Shown here: positions 55,801 to 62,405 of the stretch, in pieces
Layout: each line of letters begins with the position of its first letter
Numbering within the stretch: position 1 is the stretch's first letter
From: BOG-908 sp964242115
GTDB taxonomy: Bacteria; Pseudomonadota; Alphaproteobacteria; Acetobacterales; Acetobacteraceae
Length of the DNA stretch: 64,000 nt
Direction: 5' to 3'
Assembly (NCBI GenBank): GCA_964242115.1
Contig: CAXSZX010000007.1
Coordinates: 62,001 to 126,000 of the forward strand
Notes under the pieces: generated by a model
What the model was told of the DNA's origin: nothing
Databases searched by the model: none
The model's input: only the letters and a program-made list of their open reading frames with translations
Position numbers and translations under genes: made by a program

Positions 55801-57182
55801 CGCTCTCCCCGCTGCCGTATCAGGCGTTCGACTGGCACGAAGCCGGTTCCGCGTTCCGGCTGATGCAGTCCGGCGGCCATGTCGGCAAGATCCTCATCCG
55901 CCCGGCCGCGCGCCCTATCGCCACTATCCTGCCGCGCGCAGCGTTCCGGCCGGCGGACGGCGCGCACCTGGTGGTGGGCGGCACCGGCGGGTTCGGCTTC
56001 GAGACGGCATGCTGGCTGGCCGAGCTTGGTGCCGCCACCGTCGTCGTGGCCTCCCGCAGCGGCACGCTGGCGCCGGAGCTGCAGGCGCGCGCCGACGCCC
56101 TGCGCGCCACCGGCACCACCCTGCTGGTCGAAACCCTGGACGTGACCGATGCGGCGTCGGTGACTACGCTTGTGGGCCGCCTTGCACGCGACCACGGCCG
56201 CGTGGCCGGCGTGATCCACGCCGCCGTGGTGCTGGACGACGCGCTGATCGCCAACCTTGAGCCGCACCGCCTCGCCCACGTGCTGGCGCCCAAGGTGACG
56301 GGCGCCGACAACCTCGACCGCGCCACGCGCGGCGCTCCGCTGGACTACTTCGTCGCCTACTCCTCGGTGGCCGCCATGGTCGGCAACCCCGGCCAGGGCG
56401 CCTACGCCGCCGCCAACGGCTACCTGCAGGGCCTCATGGCGCGCCGCCGTGCCGCCGGCCTGCCCGGCCTGGCGGTCGGCTGGGGTGCGATCTCCGACGC
56501 CGGCCTCCTTGCCCGCGACACCCGGAACGCGGCCAGGCTCGCGCGTCTGGCCGGCATTGACGCGATGACCTCCCGCGCCGCCCTCTCCCACCTCGAGGCG
56601 CTTCTCGCCCAGGGCGCGGCCAACCCGGCCACCGTGCAGTGCGCGCTGTTCCACGCCGGGGACGCGCAGCTTCGGTTCAAGCTGCTGCGCACCCCAGCCT
56701 TTGCCGGGCTGTTCGCCGGCGGCCACGCGGCTGCCGAGCGCGAGGCCGGCCTGGCCACGCGGATCGCCGGCAAGAGCGACGGCGACGCCCGTGCACTGGT
56801 GGCTGCCCTGGTGGCCGCCGACGTCGGCCGCATCTTCCGTCTGCCGCCGGACGAGGTCGAGATGACCCGGCCGCTCGACGAACTGGGACTGGATTCCATG
56901 ATGAGCCTGGATTTGCGCATGAGCATCGAAAAACGTTTCGGCATCGAATTGCCGGTGATGGCCATCAGCGCCGGCGTTAGCGTCAACGAACTGGCCGCCA
57001 GGCTGATCGCCAGCCTGCGTAGCGGCGCGCAACCCGCCGACGACGCCAGCCAGCAGATCATGCAGCGCCACGGCATCCAGGATGCTTCCCTGGACGGCCT
57101 CCCGGGAGCCGCATCCGTCGCCAGCTTGTCCGACGCCGCCCAGGAGGCGCGCCGAACCGACGTGGCCGTGGTGCTGGCATGA
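49812..57182 (+). CDS. Single-module highly reducing type I polyketide synthase (KS-AT-DH-psiMT-ER-KR-ACP)
   Basis: About 2,456 residues. KS with VDTACSSSLVAFA (Cys about 178), EAHGTGT and NIGHLE; AT with GHSVGEVAAAEAAG (Ser about 620) and the unusual specificity motif YPFH; DH with LADHRIDGEVVVPASAF (His about 923) and LDAAFHAMF; then about 300 residues resembling a methyltransferase whose SAM-binding glycine motif is lost (VLVAEPFCLGVL); ER with NFRDVMLASG and IHGAAGGVGLAA (about 1858); KR with VVGGTGGFGFETA (about 2056) and YAAANGYLQG; ACP with LDELGLDSMMSLDL (Ser about 2361). All reducing activities are present, so it should make a saturated chain, probably iteratively. There is no thioesterase. 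The ATG pair at 49812/49815 follows AAGGG; a GTG at 49755 and an ATG at 49764 are alternatives. Confidence 0.93.
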   Translation: MMPPIDDPRVAIVGAACRLPGAADEDAFWHLLDTGCCAVGDVPSGRWSTARYLHPRRSEPGFSYSFQGGYIEGVLAFDPAVFGISPREAAEMDPQQRLLLEAVWSALENAGIPPGTLAGENVGVYVGASGLDYGNLQVADLGGIDSHFMTGNTLSVLANRISYIFDLRGPSFTVDTACSSSLVAFAQAQAAIASGQIDTAIVAGVNLLLSPFPFIGFSRAGMLSPTGLCRPFAAGADGYVRGEGVVAMVITRLQDAVAQHIPVRAVALASRANSDGRTNGIALPATLGQKRLLERIYGEAGIDANRLAFIEAHGTGTSVGDPAEAAAIGAALGQRRTAPLPIGSLKSNIGHLEPASGLAGLFKAVLALERRRLPASLHALAANPAIDFAALNLSLATAPLALPADDIWLAGVSSFGFGGTNAHVVIRQPEPAELPSARTNGAAGPQAELLVLSAHSRQALGQLGSAYADLVEAGSDAGQLATALAWQRDLAPHRAAFPVGGATAAALRQFAAGGAASGGAEGTAPSQPPKICFVYAGNGSQWTGMGRTAFARDAAFRARFRKVDASFARFATWSLEEALHDPDLAGSLRQAELIQPLLFAVQSALTASLAAYGLVPDMVLGHSVGEVAAAEAAGALSLDEAVRVIFHRSAQQEAAFGLGGMAVANTSREAALALFEEPGLQGLEIAAVNSPGAVSISGPMPAIEAFARLARRRRVAARVLDLAYPFHCSLLDRLRVPVLQAFGTIACEAGNVPFISTVTGSGVAGEALDAAYWWQNVRAPVLFSDAVETAGRQGATVFVEIGPRPILQASITDTLRHAGLDGSVLPSLVEKESDGNPLLRVLARAVVMGCQVDRARLFGARPPGRVRLPAYPWQRKTFQQARTSEAMDLCDAAPAHPLLGTRLRAGTPEWRNLIDATTVGYLADHRIDGEVVVPASAFAEMALAVARDLYPTGPIGLEDFDLLAWLTLPEDQMRELSVRLHEEASLVEVWSRARFGAGEWTLHARGRVVRVTSPVPAAAVMAQLPHRLTADVVYARAAASGLSYGPSFRRVRGGARSDTQIDVELAAIDAADDAGVGTVLHPIALDAAFHAMFDNIKRRADERHVYLPVRFAGLRVQLDHASPARARVVISRETDRSLSVDVTLLDGEGRTIAVLTGGLFRAVVLERSVPDRVFFRQQPVRLSRMARPQDARACAAAALDRLGTQTAPDSWLYLGAFARALAFASLRDAFGDVPILPIAGVAAPLTLTLLADLARAGLATQGASGWSLAHESGLPEAGDILQSFAADHPEASADILLAAQALAGLPGALRTGGAAPLGATLTERFEAATILLAPVFAAAASVCVALQDRVAPEALRVLVAEPFCLGVLQSLAALLQDGRVTVSVVGNDARRLNLARARHGESGGISFLDPDADDVPAFDVALCLALAPLSGEIMLGQAIARRLAPGGLLCVLQPPASPVFDCLLGAQDGWFAQAPPGAPLGRIAAARDGRRWAQAAGFKDVHTHALGEEVGSIVIGHTGSRVTDVLGAHGADAAPVLLLQDWPDLAEALHGCGLTVQRTTASGLAQAWTAIAASGDGQAALVFLAQADGQGGLAGCLARLAAVLDATQSTKCMLWVVVRGLRAGDASAIDPLAEAVWSFARVAVNEYAGIELRLVDLALALNPVAAARQLATLITAPGEEAELLVDTSGVSAMRLLPAPPASAEVAAVRLQPGPQGALSGFDWVEAPRRAPDAGEIELRITAAGLNFRDVMLASGLLDDDVLDDGMAGAVLGFECAGEVLRVGEGVGHLQPGDTVMGFGRESFATHATADARVFVRVPDGVSTEAAATIPVAFLTAWYALVHMAQIQPGEWVLIHGAAGGVGLAALQVARLRGARVAATVGSPEKRALVAAFGAERIYNSRSTAFADEIRSDIGGVDVVLNSLAGDAMQASLRCLRPFGRFVELGKRDYVANTALGLRPFRRNLSYFGVDLDQLLAANFPLVERLLAEIAGHFAAGTLSPLPYQAFDWHEAGSAFRLMQSGGHVGKILIRPAARPIATILPRAAFRPADGAHLVVGGTGGFGFETACWLAELGAATVVVASRSGTLAPELQARADALRATGTTLLVETLDVTDAASVTTLVGRLARDHGRVAGVIHAAVVLDDALIANLEPHRLAHVLAPKVTGADNLDRATRGAPLDYFVAYSSVAAMVGNPGQGAYAAANGYLQGLMARRRAAGLPGLAVGWGAISDAGLLARDTRNAARLARLAGIDAMTSRAALSHLEALLAQGAANPATVQCALFHAGDAQLRFKLLRTPAFAGLFAGGHAAAEREAGLATRIAGKSDGDARALVAALVAADVGRIFRLPPDEVEMTRPLDELGLDSMMSLDLRMSIEKRFGIELPVMAISAGVSVNELAARLIASLRSGAQPADDASQQIMQRHGIQDASLDGLPGAASVASLSDAAQEARRTDVAVVLA

Positions 57183-57235
57183 GCACCGGCGTGGTCCGCG
57201 TCCGCCGCAGCGACGCTGGCGTGGCCCTGGCATGA
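57179..57235 (+). CDS. 18-codon ORF coupled to both neighbours by ATGA overlaps
   Basis: ATG 57179 overlaps the PKS stop (ATGA), the frame encodes MSTGVVRVRRSDAGVALA, and its TGA at 57233-57235 overlaps the ATG of the next gene (ATGA). A ribosome terminating on the PKS could therefore step through this ORF to the alpha-oxoamine synthase, which has no visible Shine-Dalgarno. The end of the PKS and the end of this ORF share similar wording (GTGGCC...CTGGCATGA), suggesting a small local duplication. It could be a translational relay rather than a functional peptide, or a chance result. Confidence 0.4.
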   Translation: MSTGVVRVRRSDAGVALA

Positions 57236-58587
57236 ACGCGTTCCCCCCGGCAGGGCGGCTGACCGGCAGCGCCAAGGCGGCGCTGCTGGACACCATGCGA
57301 CGCGCCACGCCCCCCGAGACGCGTGAGCAGGAGGCGCCCGCGGCTGCCGCCCGCGAGATGTCGTTCGAGAGCCTGCCGGCCTACCAGATGCTGAGCAGCC
57401 AGCGCGCCATGGCCGACGGACTCGGCCTGCGCTTCCCGTTCTACCGCACGCACGCGGCACGTGCCGGCGCGCGCAGCGTGGTCGACGGCCACCCTGTCGT
57501 GAACTTCGCCTCCTACGACTACCTCGGCCTGAACGGCCACCCCGAGATCACCGACGCGGTAGCCGAAGCCACGGCGACGTGGGGCACCAGCGTGTCGGCC
57601 AGCCGCATCACCGCCGGTGAGCGCGGTTTCCACGCGTCCCTCGAGGCGGCACTGGCCGGCATCTACCAGAGCGAGGCGGCCCTCGCCTTTGTCAGCGGCC
57701 ACGCCACCGCCATCTCCACCATCGCGGCACTGCTCGGCCCGCGCGACCTCATCCTGCACGACTCGCTGATCCACAACTGCGTGGTGGTGGGCGCCCAACT
57801 GTGCGGCGCCACGCGGCGGTCGTTCCCGCACAACGATCTCGACGCGCTGGACGACATCCTGGCCGCCAGCCGCGACCGTTTTGAGCGCGTGCTGATCGTC
57901 TCGGAGGGCCTCTACTCGATGGACGGCGACGGGCCGGACCTCGCCCGCCTCGTCGAGGTGAAGGAGCGTCACGAGTGCTGGCTGATGGTCGACGACGCCC
58001 ACGCGCTGGGCGTGCTCGGCCGCACCGGCCTCGGCGTCTTCGAGATGGCGGGCGTGGACCCAGGGCGGGTCGACATCTGGCTCGGTACCCTGTCCAAGAC
58101 CCTGGTCAGCTGCGGCGGCTACGTGGCCGGCAGCGCAGCCCTGATCGACTACCTCAAGCTCGCCGCCCCCGGCATGGTCTACAGCGTCGGCCTGCCCGCA
58201 CCCGCCGCGGTGGCCGCGCTGACCGCCATCGGGCTGATGCTGCGCGAACCCGAGCGGGTGGCGCGCCTGCAATCTAACGGCCAGCGCTTCCTAGAAGCCG
58301 CCAGGGCCGCCGGGCTCGACGTCGGCACCAGTTGGGGGTACGCCGTTACCCCGATCGTGCTGGGCGACTCGCTGCGGACGCTCACGCTCGCCGACCGCCT
58401 GCTCGAACGCGGCTACAACGCATTCCCGATCATCCCGCCGGGCGTGCCAGAGCGCTCCGCCCGGCTGCGCTTCTTCATCTCCTCCGAACACACCGAGGCC
58501 GAGATCAACGGCGCCGTCGCCGCTGTGGCCGAGGAGCTGGCCGTCCTAACGGGCCGGAGCCATTCCCCGGCAAGGTCCACGTCCTGA
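57232..58587 (+). CDS. PLP-dependent alpha-oxoamine synthase (BioF/serine palmitoyltransferase family)
   Basis: A 451-residue fold-type I aminotransferase-like enzyme that condenses an acyl thioester with an amino acid, with loss of CO2. Visible motifs: NFASYDYLGLNGHPEI, GTSVSASRITAGERGFH, AFVSGHATAISTIAALLG, LIVSEGLYSMDGDGPDLARL, MVDDAHALGVLG (PLP Asp/His, about residue 253) and LGTLSKTLVSCGGYVAG (PLP Lys about 289). The N-terminus is roughly 50 residues longer than in BioF. No bio genes are near. It lies directly after a PKS without thioesterase and before a ketoreductase-like SDR, so it probably offloads the polyketide from ACP onto an amino acid, as the fumonisin Fum8-type enzymes do. Confidence 0.9.
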   Translation: MNAFPPAGRLTGSAKAALLDTMRRATPPETREQEAPAAAAREMSFESLPAYQMLSSQRAMADGLGLRFPFYRTHAARAGARSVVDGHPVVNFASYDYLGLNGHPEITDAVAEATATWGTSVSASRITAGERGFHASLEAALAGIYQSEAALAFVSGHATAISTIAALLGPRDLILHDSLIHNCVVVGAQLCGATRRSFPHNDLDALDDILAASRDRFERVLIVSEGLYSMDGDGPDLARLVEVKERHECWLMVDDAHALGVLGRTGLGVFEMAGVDPGRVDIWLGTLSKTLVSCGGYVAGSAALIDYLKLAAPGMVYSVGLPAPAAVAALTAIGLMLREPERVARLQSNGQRFLEAARAAGLDVGTSWGYAVTPIVLGDSLRTLTLADRLLERGYNAFPIIPPGVPERSARLRFFISSEHTEAEINGAVAAVAEELAVLTGRSHSPARSTS

Positions 58588-58607
58588 CCACGCCGCCCTT
58601 CGCCAAC

Positions 58608-59366
58608 GTGGTGATCACCGGTGCTTCGAGCGGCATCGGCGCGGCGCTGGCGGCCCACTACGCTGCCCCTGGCGTCACCCTGGGCATTACCGGCCGGGAC
58701 GCAACCAGGCTGGACACCGTCGCCGCACAGCTCCGCGCGGCCGGCGCCGCGGTGGTGCCCGGCGTCCTCGACGTCCGCGACCGCCCCGCACTCGCCGCGT
58801 TCTTGGCCGACTTCGACGCGAGCCACCCGATCGACCTGTTGGTGGCCAACGCCGGCGTGCTGAAAGGCCGTCAGGCGGACGGCACGCCGGAGGACGGCGA
58901 GACCGCCCGCCGCGTCGTAGAGATCAACCTGCTCGGCGCCATCGACACGGTTCACGCCGTGCTGCCGGCGATGACGGCGCGCGGCCGCGGCCAGATCGTC
59001 CTGGTCAGCTCGCTTGCGGGCATCTCGCCGGTAGCCGACGCGCCGGCCTACAGCGCCAGCAAGGCGGGCATGCTGGGCTACGGCCGGGCACTGCGGGCGG
59101 CGTTGCAGCCGGCCGGCATGCGCGTGTCCGTGGTGTGTCCCGGCTACGTCGCCAGCGCCATGACCGACAGCCACATCGGCAAGCAACCCGGCAAGATAGG
59201 CGCGCCGGCGGCGGCCCGGCTCATCGCTGCAGGCATCGCGCGCGACCGTCGGGTCATCGGGTTCCCGCTGGTGCTATACTGGCTGGCCTTGATCACGCCG
59301 TTCGTGCCCGAGGCGATTAACCGGCTGGCCACGCGGGATCTTCGCTTCCACGTGGCATCACGGTAA
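58608..59366 (+). CDS. SDR, 3-ketosphinganine-reductase-like
   Basis: About 252 residues. NVVITGASSGIGAALAAHYA is the NADP-binding motif, LLVANAGVLKG the structural motif, and VSSLAGISPVADAPAYSASKAG the Ser-Tyr-Lys active site. The C-terminal hydrophobic stretch (VIGFPLVLYWLALITPFVPE) resembles membrane-associated ketodihydrosphingosine reductases. It probably reduces the amino-ketone made by the preceding enzyme to an amino-alcohol. Start unclear: GTG 58608 lacks a ribosome-binding site; a CTG at 58584 would overlap the preceding stop (CTGA) and has AAGG 8 bases upstream. Confidence 0.85.
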   Translation: MVITGASSGIGAALAAHYAAPGVTLGITGRDATRLDTVAAQLRAAGAAVVPGVLDVRDRPALAAFLADFDASHPIDLLVANAGVLKGRQADGTPEDGETARRVVEINLLGAIDTVHAVLPAMTARGRGQIVLVSSLAGISPVADAPAYSASKAGMLGYGRALRAALQPAGMRVSVVCPGYVASAMTDSHIGKQPGKIGAPAAARLIAAGIARDRRVIGFPLVLYWLALITPFVPEAINRLATRDLRFHVASR

Positions 59367-59510
59367 GCAAGCAAGCGGTTCGTTTCAAAAAACCGAAACC
59401 TATTCTTCCCGTCGGGTATGCCGTGGTGAGCCGTGTCGTCTCAGCCGTCCGCGACAGCCGCGACAAAAGCTTTTTGCTTCTTTTTCTCGAAAAAGAAGCG
59501 CTTCGCCCTG
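59366..59510. repeat. Bipartite inverted-repeat element, copy 15
   Basis: AAGCAAGCAAGCGGTTCG start, CCTATTCTTCCCG, TCCGCGACAGCCGCGAC, AAAAGCTTTTTGCTTC and a GAAGCGCTTCGCC end. It begins at the last base of the SDR stop codon and fills the gap to the convergent MFS gene. Confidence 0.8.
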
Positions 59511-59524
59511 CTACAGCCTCACGG

Positions 59525-60715
59525 CTACATCCGCACTATGTCCATCCGGTAAAGCCCCCCTGCACAGCCCAACGCCGCCGCCAGCAGCGCCAGCGTGAAC
59601 CCCGCTACGCCTGGCCAGCCGTCCGCCCGCAGCCACCACCCCGCCGCCGAGCCCAGCACGCTGGAGCCCAGATAGTAGGCCAACAGGTACAACGACGCAG
59701 CGTGCCCGCGGAACGTGGCCGCCCGCTGGCCCACCCACGCGCTGGCCACCGCGTGCGCCGCGAAGAACCCCACCGTCAGCAGCACCAGCCCTGCGATAGT
59801 GGCCACCAACCCCGGCAGCAGCGTCATCGCGATGCCCGCCGCCTCGACGCAGATCGCCCCCGGTAGCACGAGCCTGCGCCCAACCCTGTCCGCCAGCGTG
59901 CCAGCCAGTGGCGAGGCGACGATGCCGAACAGGTAGACGGTGAAGATCAGGCTCGCCGCCGAGCGGTCCAGCGATAAGGGCGGCGCCAACAGGCGGAAAC
60001 CGGCGTAGTTGTACACCGCGACAAAGGCGCCCATCACCAGGAACCCGACCGCGTACAGTAGTCGCATCGGCACCTGTTCAAGGTGGTCGCGCCAGGCGTC
60101 GGCGTGGCCGCGCAGCCGCACGCCGCTCTGGCGCACGAAACCTCGCGACTCCGGCGCCAGCCAGGCGAACGCGACGCTTGCCGCCAGGCCCGCCACACCG
60201 ACCAGCCCGAGCGCCCAGCGCCAGCCCAGCGCGCCGGCGAGCAGGCCTGCGCCCACCCGCCCGCACATGCCGCCGAAGGCCGTGCCGCCGACGTAGAGTC
60301 CCATCGCGGCGCCCAGCCCGCCCGCGGACACCTCCTCGGCGAGGTAGGCCATCGCCACCGCCGGCACCCCGCCCAGCGCCGCACCTTCCAGCGCACGCAG
60401 CAGCAGCAGCGCGTGCCAGCCAGGCGCGCCGGCCGCTGCCAGGTTCAGCACCGATGCCAAGGCCATCGAGGCCGCCATCAGCCCGCGCCGGCCGGTGCCC
60501 TCCGAGACGGCGGCCGCGGCCATGATGGCGGCCGCCAGCAGCGCGGTCGACAGGGAGAGAGCCAGCGAGCTCTCGGCCGGGCTGACGCGGAAGTCTTGGG
60601 CGAACTCCGGGAGCAACGGCTGCACGCAGTAGAGAAGCGAGAAGGTGGCGAAGCCGGCGAGGAACAGGGCGAGCGTGATGCGGCGATAGGCGGGCGAGCC
60701 GCGTTCTGCTGGCAT
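59525..60715 (-). CDS. MFS transporter (YnfM/AraJ-type drug:H+ antiporter)
   Basis: A 396-residue inner-membrane protein with 12 helices. The N-terminus YRRITLALFLAGFATFSLLY, then CVQPLLPEFAQDFRVSPAES, is typical of the YnfM-like DHA1 subgroup. Further family patterns are LAGTLADRVGRRLVLPGAI (MFS loop motif) and GLYVGGTAFGGMCGRVGAGL. It exports a small molecule by proton antiport. It is convergent with the PKS cluster, so export of the cluster's product is possible but not shown. Confidence 0.9.
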   Translation of the reverse strand: MPAERGSPAYRRITLALFLAGFATFSLLYCVQPLLPEFAQDFRVSPAESSLALSLSTALLAAAIMAAAAVSEGTGRRGLMAASMALASVLNLAAAGAPGWHALLLLRALEGAALGGVPAVAMAYLAEEVSAGGLGAAMGLYVGGTAFGGMCGRVGAGLLAGALGWRWALGLVGVAGLAASVAFAWLAPESRGFVRQSGVRLRGHADAWRDHLEQVPMRLLYAVGFLVMGAFVAVYNYAGFRLLAPPLSLDRSAASLIFTVYLFGIVASPLAGTLADRVGRRLVLPGAICVEAAGIAMTLLPGLVATIAGLVLLTVGFFAAHAVASAWVGQRAATFRGHAASLYLLAYYLGSSVLGSAAGWWLRADGWPGVAGFTLALLAAALGCAGGLYRMDIVRM

Positions 60716-60801
60716 GCGTCAGTTTGTTATCGTCTGCAGTGTAGACCTCAACGTTTTCTGTTCCCCATGGCAGATGGCGCAAGTCGTTTCGGCTATCCAC
60801 G

Positions 60802-60832
60802 ATTGCTGCTTTTCAAGCAAGCAGCCCTTGCT
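60802..60832. repeat. Isolated stem of the repeat family (copy 16a)
   Basis: ATTGCTGCTTTTCAAGCAAGC followed by CCCTTGC is a single stem with its terminus, without the rest of the element, just upstream of the MFS gene start. Confidence 0.5.
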
Positions 60833-60875
60833 CATATCAGCGGCTCTCGATCGAGCGCTTTGAAATTCGGCAAAA

Positions 60876-61007
60876 AAGGCAAGGCCTTCTTTTCTGAAGA
60901 AAAGAAGCAAAAGACTTTTGTCCCTGCTGTCGCGGAGGTTCCTGCAGCGCGCGCCCAAGGACACAAAAGTTTTGGTCCTTCTTTCCATATGAACCGCTTG
61001 CTTTGCC
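60876..61007. repeat. Bipartite inverted-repeat element, copy 16b
   Basis: AAGGCAAGGCCTTCTTTTCTG, AAAAGACTTTTGTCCCTG, CTGTCGCGGAGG, CAGCGCGCGCCCAAGG, then CAAAAGTTTTGGTCC and a diverged right stem. It ends 2 bases before the stop of the minus-strand hydrolase gene. Confidence 0.9.
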
Positions 61008-61009
61008 TC

Positions 61010-62000
61010 CTACCGGTCTCTCAGCCCCGCATCGAAAAACCGCACGACCGCCGCGTCGAACATCGCGTGGAAAGCAAGCCGGTCGAACCCTGGCGCGCTT
61101 TGGCAGATCATCGGCAAGATGTGCGCTTTCGCAGCGTCGCAGGGCGAGAGAAAGTCGAAATGGTCGGCTCCTGTCACCACGTGGTACTCGGGTGGTGAAG
61201 CCAGTGCGTCGTGCACCGCCTGCGCGTAGGCGGGCTGCGGCAGCACGTGGTCCTGTTCGGCGCGCCAGAGCTGCACAGGCACGTGTACGCCCGCCAGGCC
61301 TATCTTGCCGAACGTGAAGCCGAGCGCCGGGGCCGGCGACGACCACCGCGCGGATGCGCGGGTCGTGCACCCAGGCCGCGGCGGGGATGGCGGCTGCTGT
61401 CTGCTTATCGGCGTGGTTGCGCGCGGTGAGCGTGCAGGTGAACTCGGCGCTGTGGGTGGCGCAATAAGGTGCAACGCGGGACATGTCCGGCACGCCGCCG
61501 GCTGCCACCAGCACGGTGAAGCCGCCGGCGGAAAAGCCGAAGGCGCCAACGCGTGTGGCTTCCAACTGCGCGTGGGCCGGCCAGTCGTGCAGCATGTAGT
61601 CGGTCAGCACGCGCAGTTGGCGGCTGCGATCCTGGACGGCAAGCACGCGGCTCTGGTCGCGGTAGTTGTCGCCGGTGTGGGTAAGCGCCGCGGCGACGAA
61701 GCCGGCGCGTGCCAAAGCCAGTGCGGTGTCAACGTGGCCGGAGTAGATGCCGCCCTGACCGTGCGACATCACCACCAGCGCCAGGTTCCGGCCGGCGACT
61801 GCACCGTCGGCTGCCACGCTCTGCGTCTCCAGACCGACGCGTTGCGGCTGGGCTTCTGCGTCGCTGGGATACCAGATGCCGATCTCGATAGGCGGGTTGC
61901 CGGGATCGGGGATCGTGCGCGTCTGGAAACCAACCGCGTAGGCCGGCCACGCGAACAGCCAAATCGCGAACACCCGAAGCGTCAGTCGTGACCTGCTCAT
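61010..62000 (-). pseudogene. Secreted alpha/beta hydrolase (dienelactone/PAF-acetylhydrolase-like) with a frameshift
   Basis: The gene starts at ATG 62000 with GGAG 6 bases upstream and a signal peptide (LTLRVFAIWLFAWPAYAVGF). The first frame holds VMSHGQGGIYSGHVDTALAL and FGFSAGGFTVLVAAGG (GxSxGG nucleophile). Near 61335, in a run of G/C (GCCGGCCCCGGCG on the coding strand), the frame shifts by one base. The correct continuation (ALGFTFGKIGLAGVHVPVQL; WRAEQDHVLPQ; VVTGADHFDFLSP) is in the next frame and contains the catalytic Asp and His. One extra base would explain it. This is a recent pseudogene or a sequencing error in a GC-rich run; otherwise the gene looks intact, about 330 residues. 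Confidence 0.8.
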
Positions 62001-62081
62001 CGTGTGCTCCAATGGTAAGCTAACACCCGCAGCCCGAAGCGCTGACCGTTGCAAAGCCCGAAGGACACTGGACCTCGGTAG

Positions 62082-62181
62082 GAAAGCAAGAAACTTCTGT
62101 CTCTGCTGTCGTCCACTCTCCCACAGCGTGTATCCCAGAGAACTAAAGTTTTTGGTTCTTTTCGAAAAAGAACTGCTTGAG
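62082..62181. repeat. Bipartite inverted-repeat element, copy 17 (shortened)
   Basis: GAAAGCAAGAAACTTCTGTC (left stem deleted), TGCTGTCGTCC, CAGCGTGTATCCCAGAG, AAAGTTTTTGGTTCTTTTCG and AAAAGAACTGCTTG. It lies upstream of the hydrolase gene start. Confidence 0.75.
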
Positions 62182-62309
62182 TTCGCCTTCACCGGTCGGG
62201 GTTTTAGTCCTTGGCCTAACAGTCAAATGTGCGCTCGATTATTTGACTGCCGAAAGGAGGAGCAACAGGCAGAGCTTGTGCCAAGCAACTCCGCTCGTGC
62301 GCCTGGCCC
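62182..62309. other. Spacer between repeat copies 17 and 18
   Basis: About 130 bases with no gene seen. Confidence 0.4.
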
Positions 62310-62395
62310 AAAGCAAGCGGTTCTTTTGCAGAAAAAGAACCAAATAACTTTTGCTTCCTGTCGCAGCTGAGGCGCATTGTTCGCGGTCCGCGACA
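62310..62395. repeat. Bipartite inverted-repeat element, copy 18 (left half)
   Basis: AAGCAAGCGGTTCTTTTGC with AAAAAGAACC, AACTTTTGCTTCCTG and a TCCGCGACAG end; the second stem is missing. It ends 11 bases from the stop of the minus-strand aldehyde dehydrogenase gene. Confidence 0.8.
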
Positions 62396-62405
62396 GTCTT
62401 CTTCC

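Noticed and set aside
54651..57308. Minus-strand open frame of 885 codons opposite the PKS
   Set aside because: Antisense to the ER-KR-ACP part of the PKS; low-complexity composition without domains.
57232..58587. Biotin synthesis role (BioF) for the alpha-oxoamine synthase
   Set aside because: No other bio genes nearby, a longer N-terminus than BioF, and tight linkage to a PKS and an SDR.
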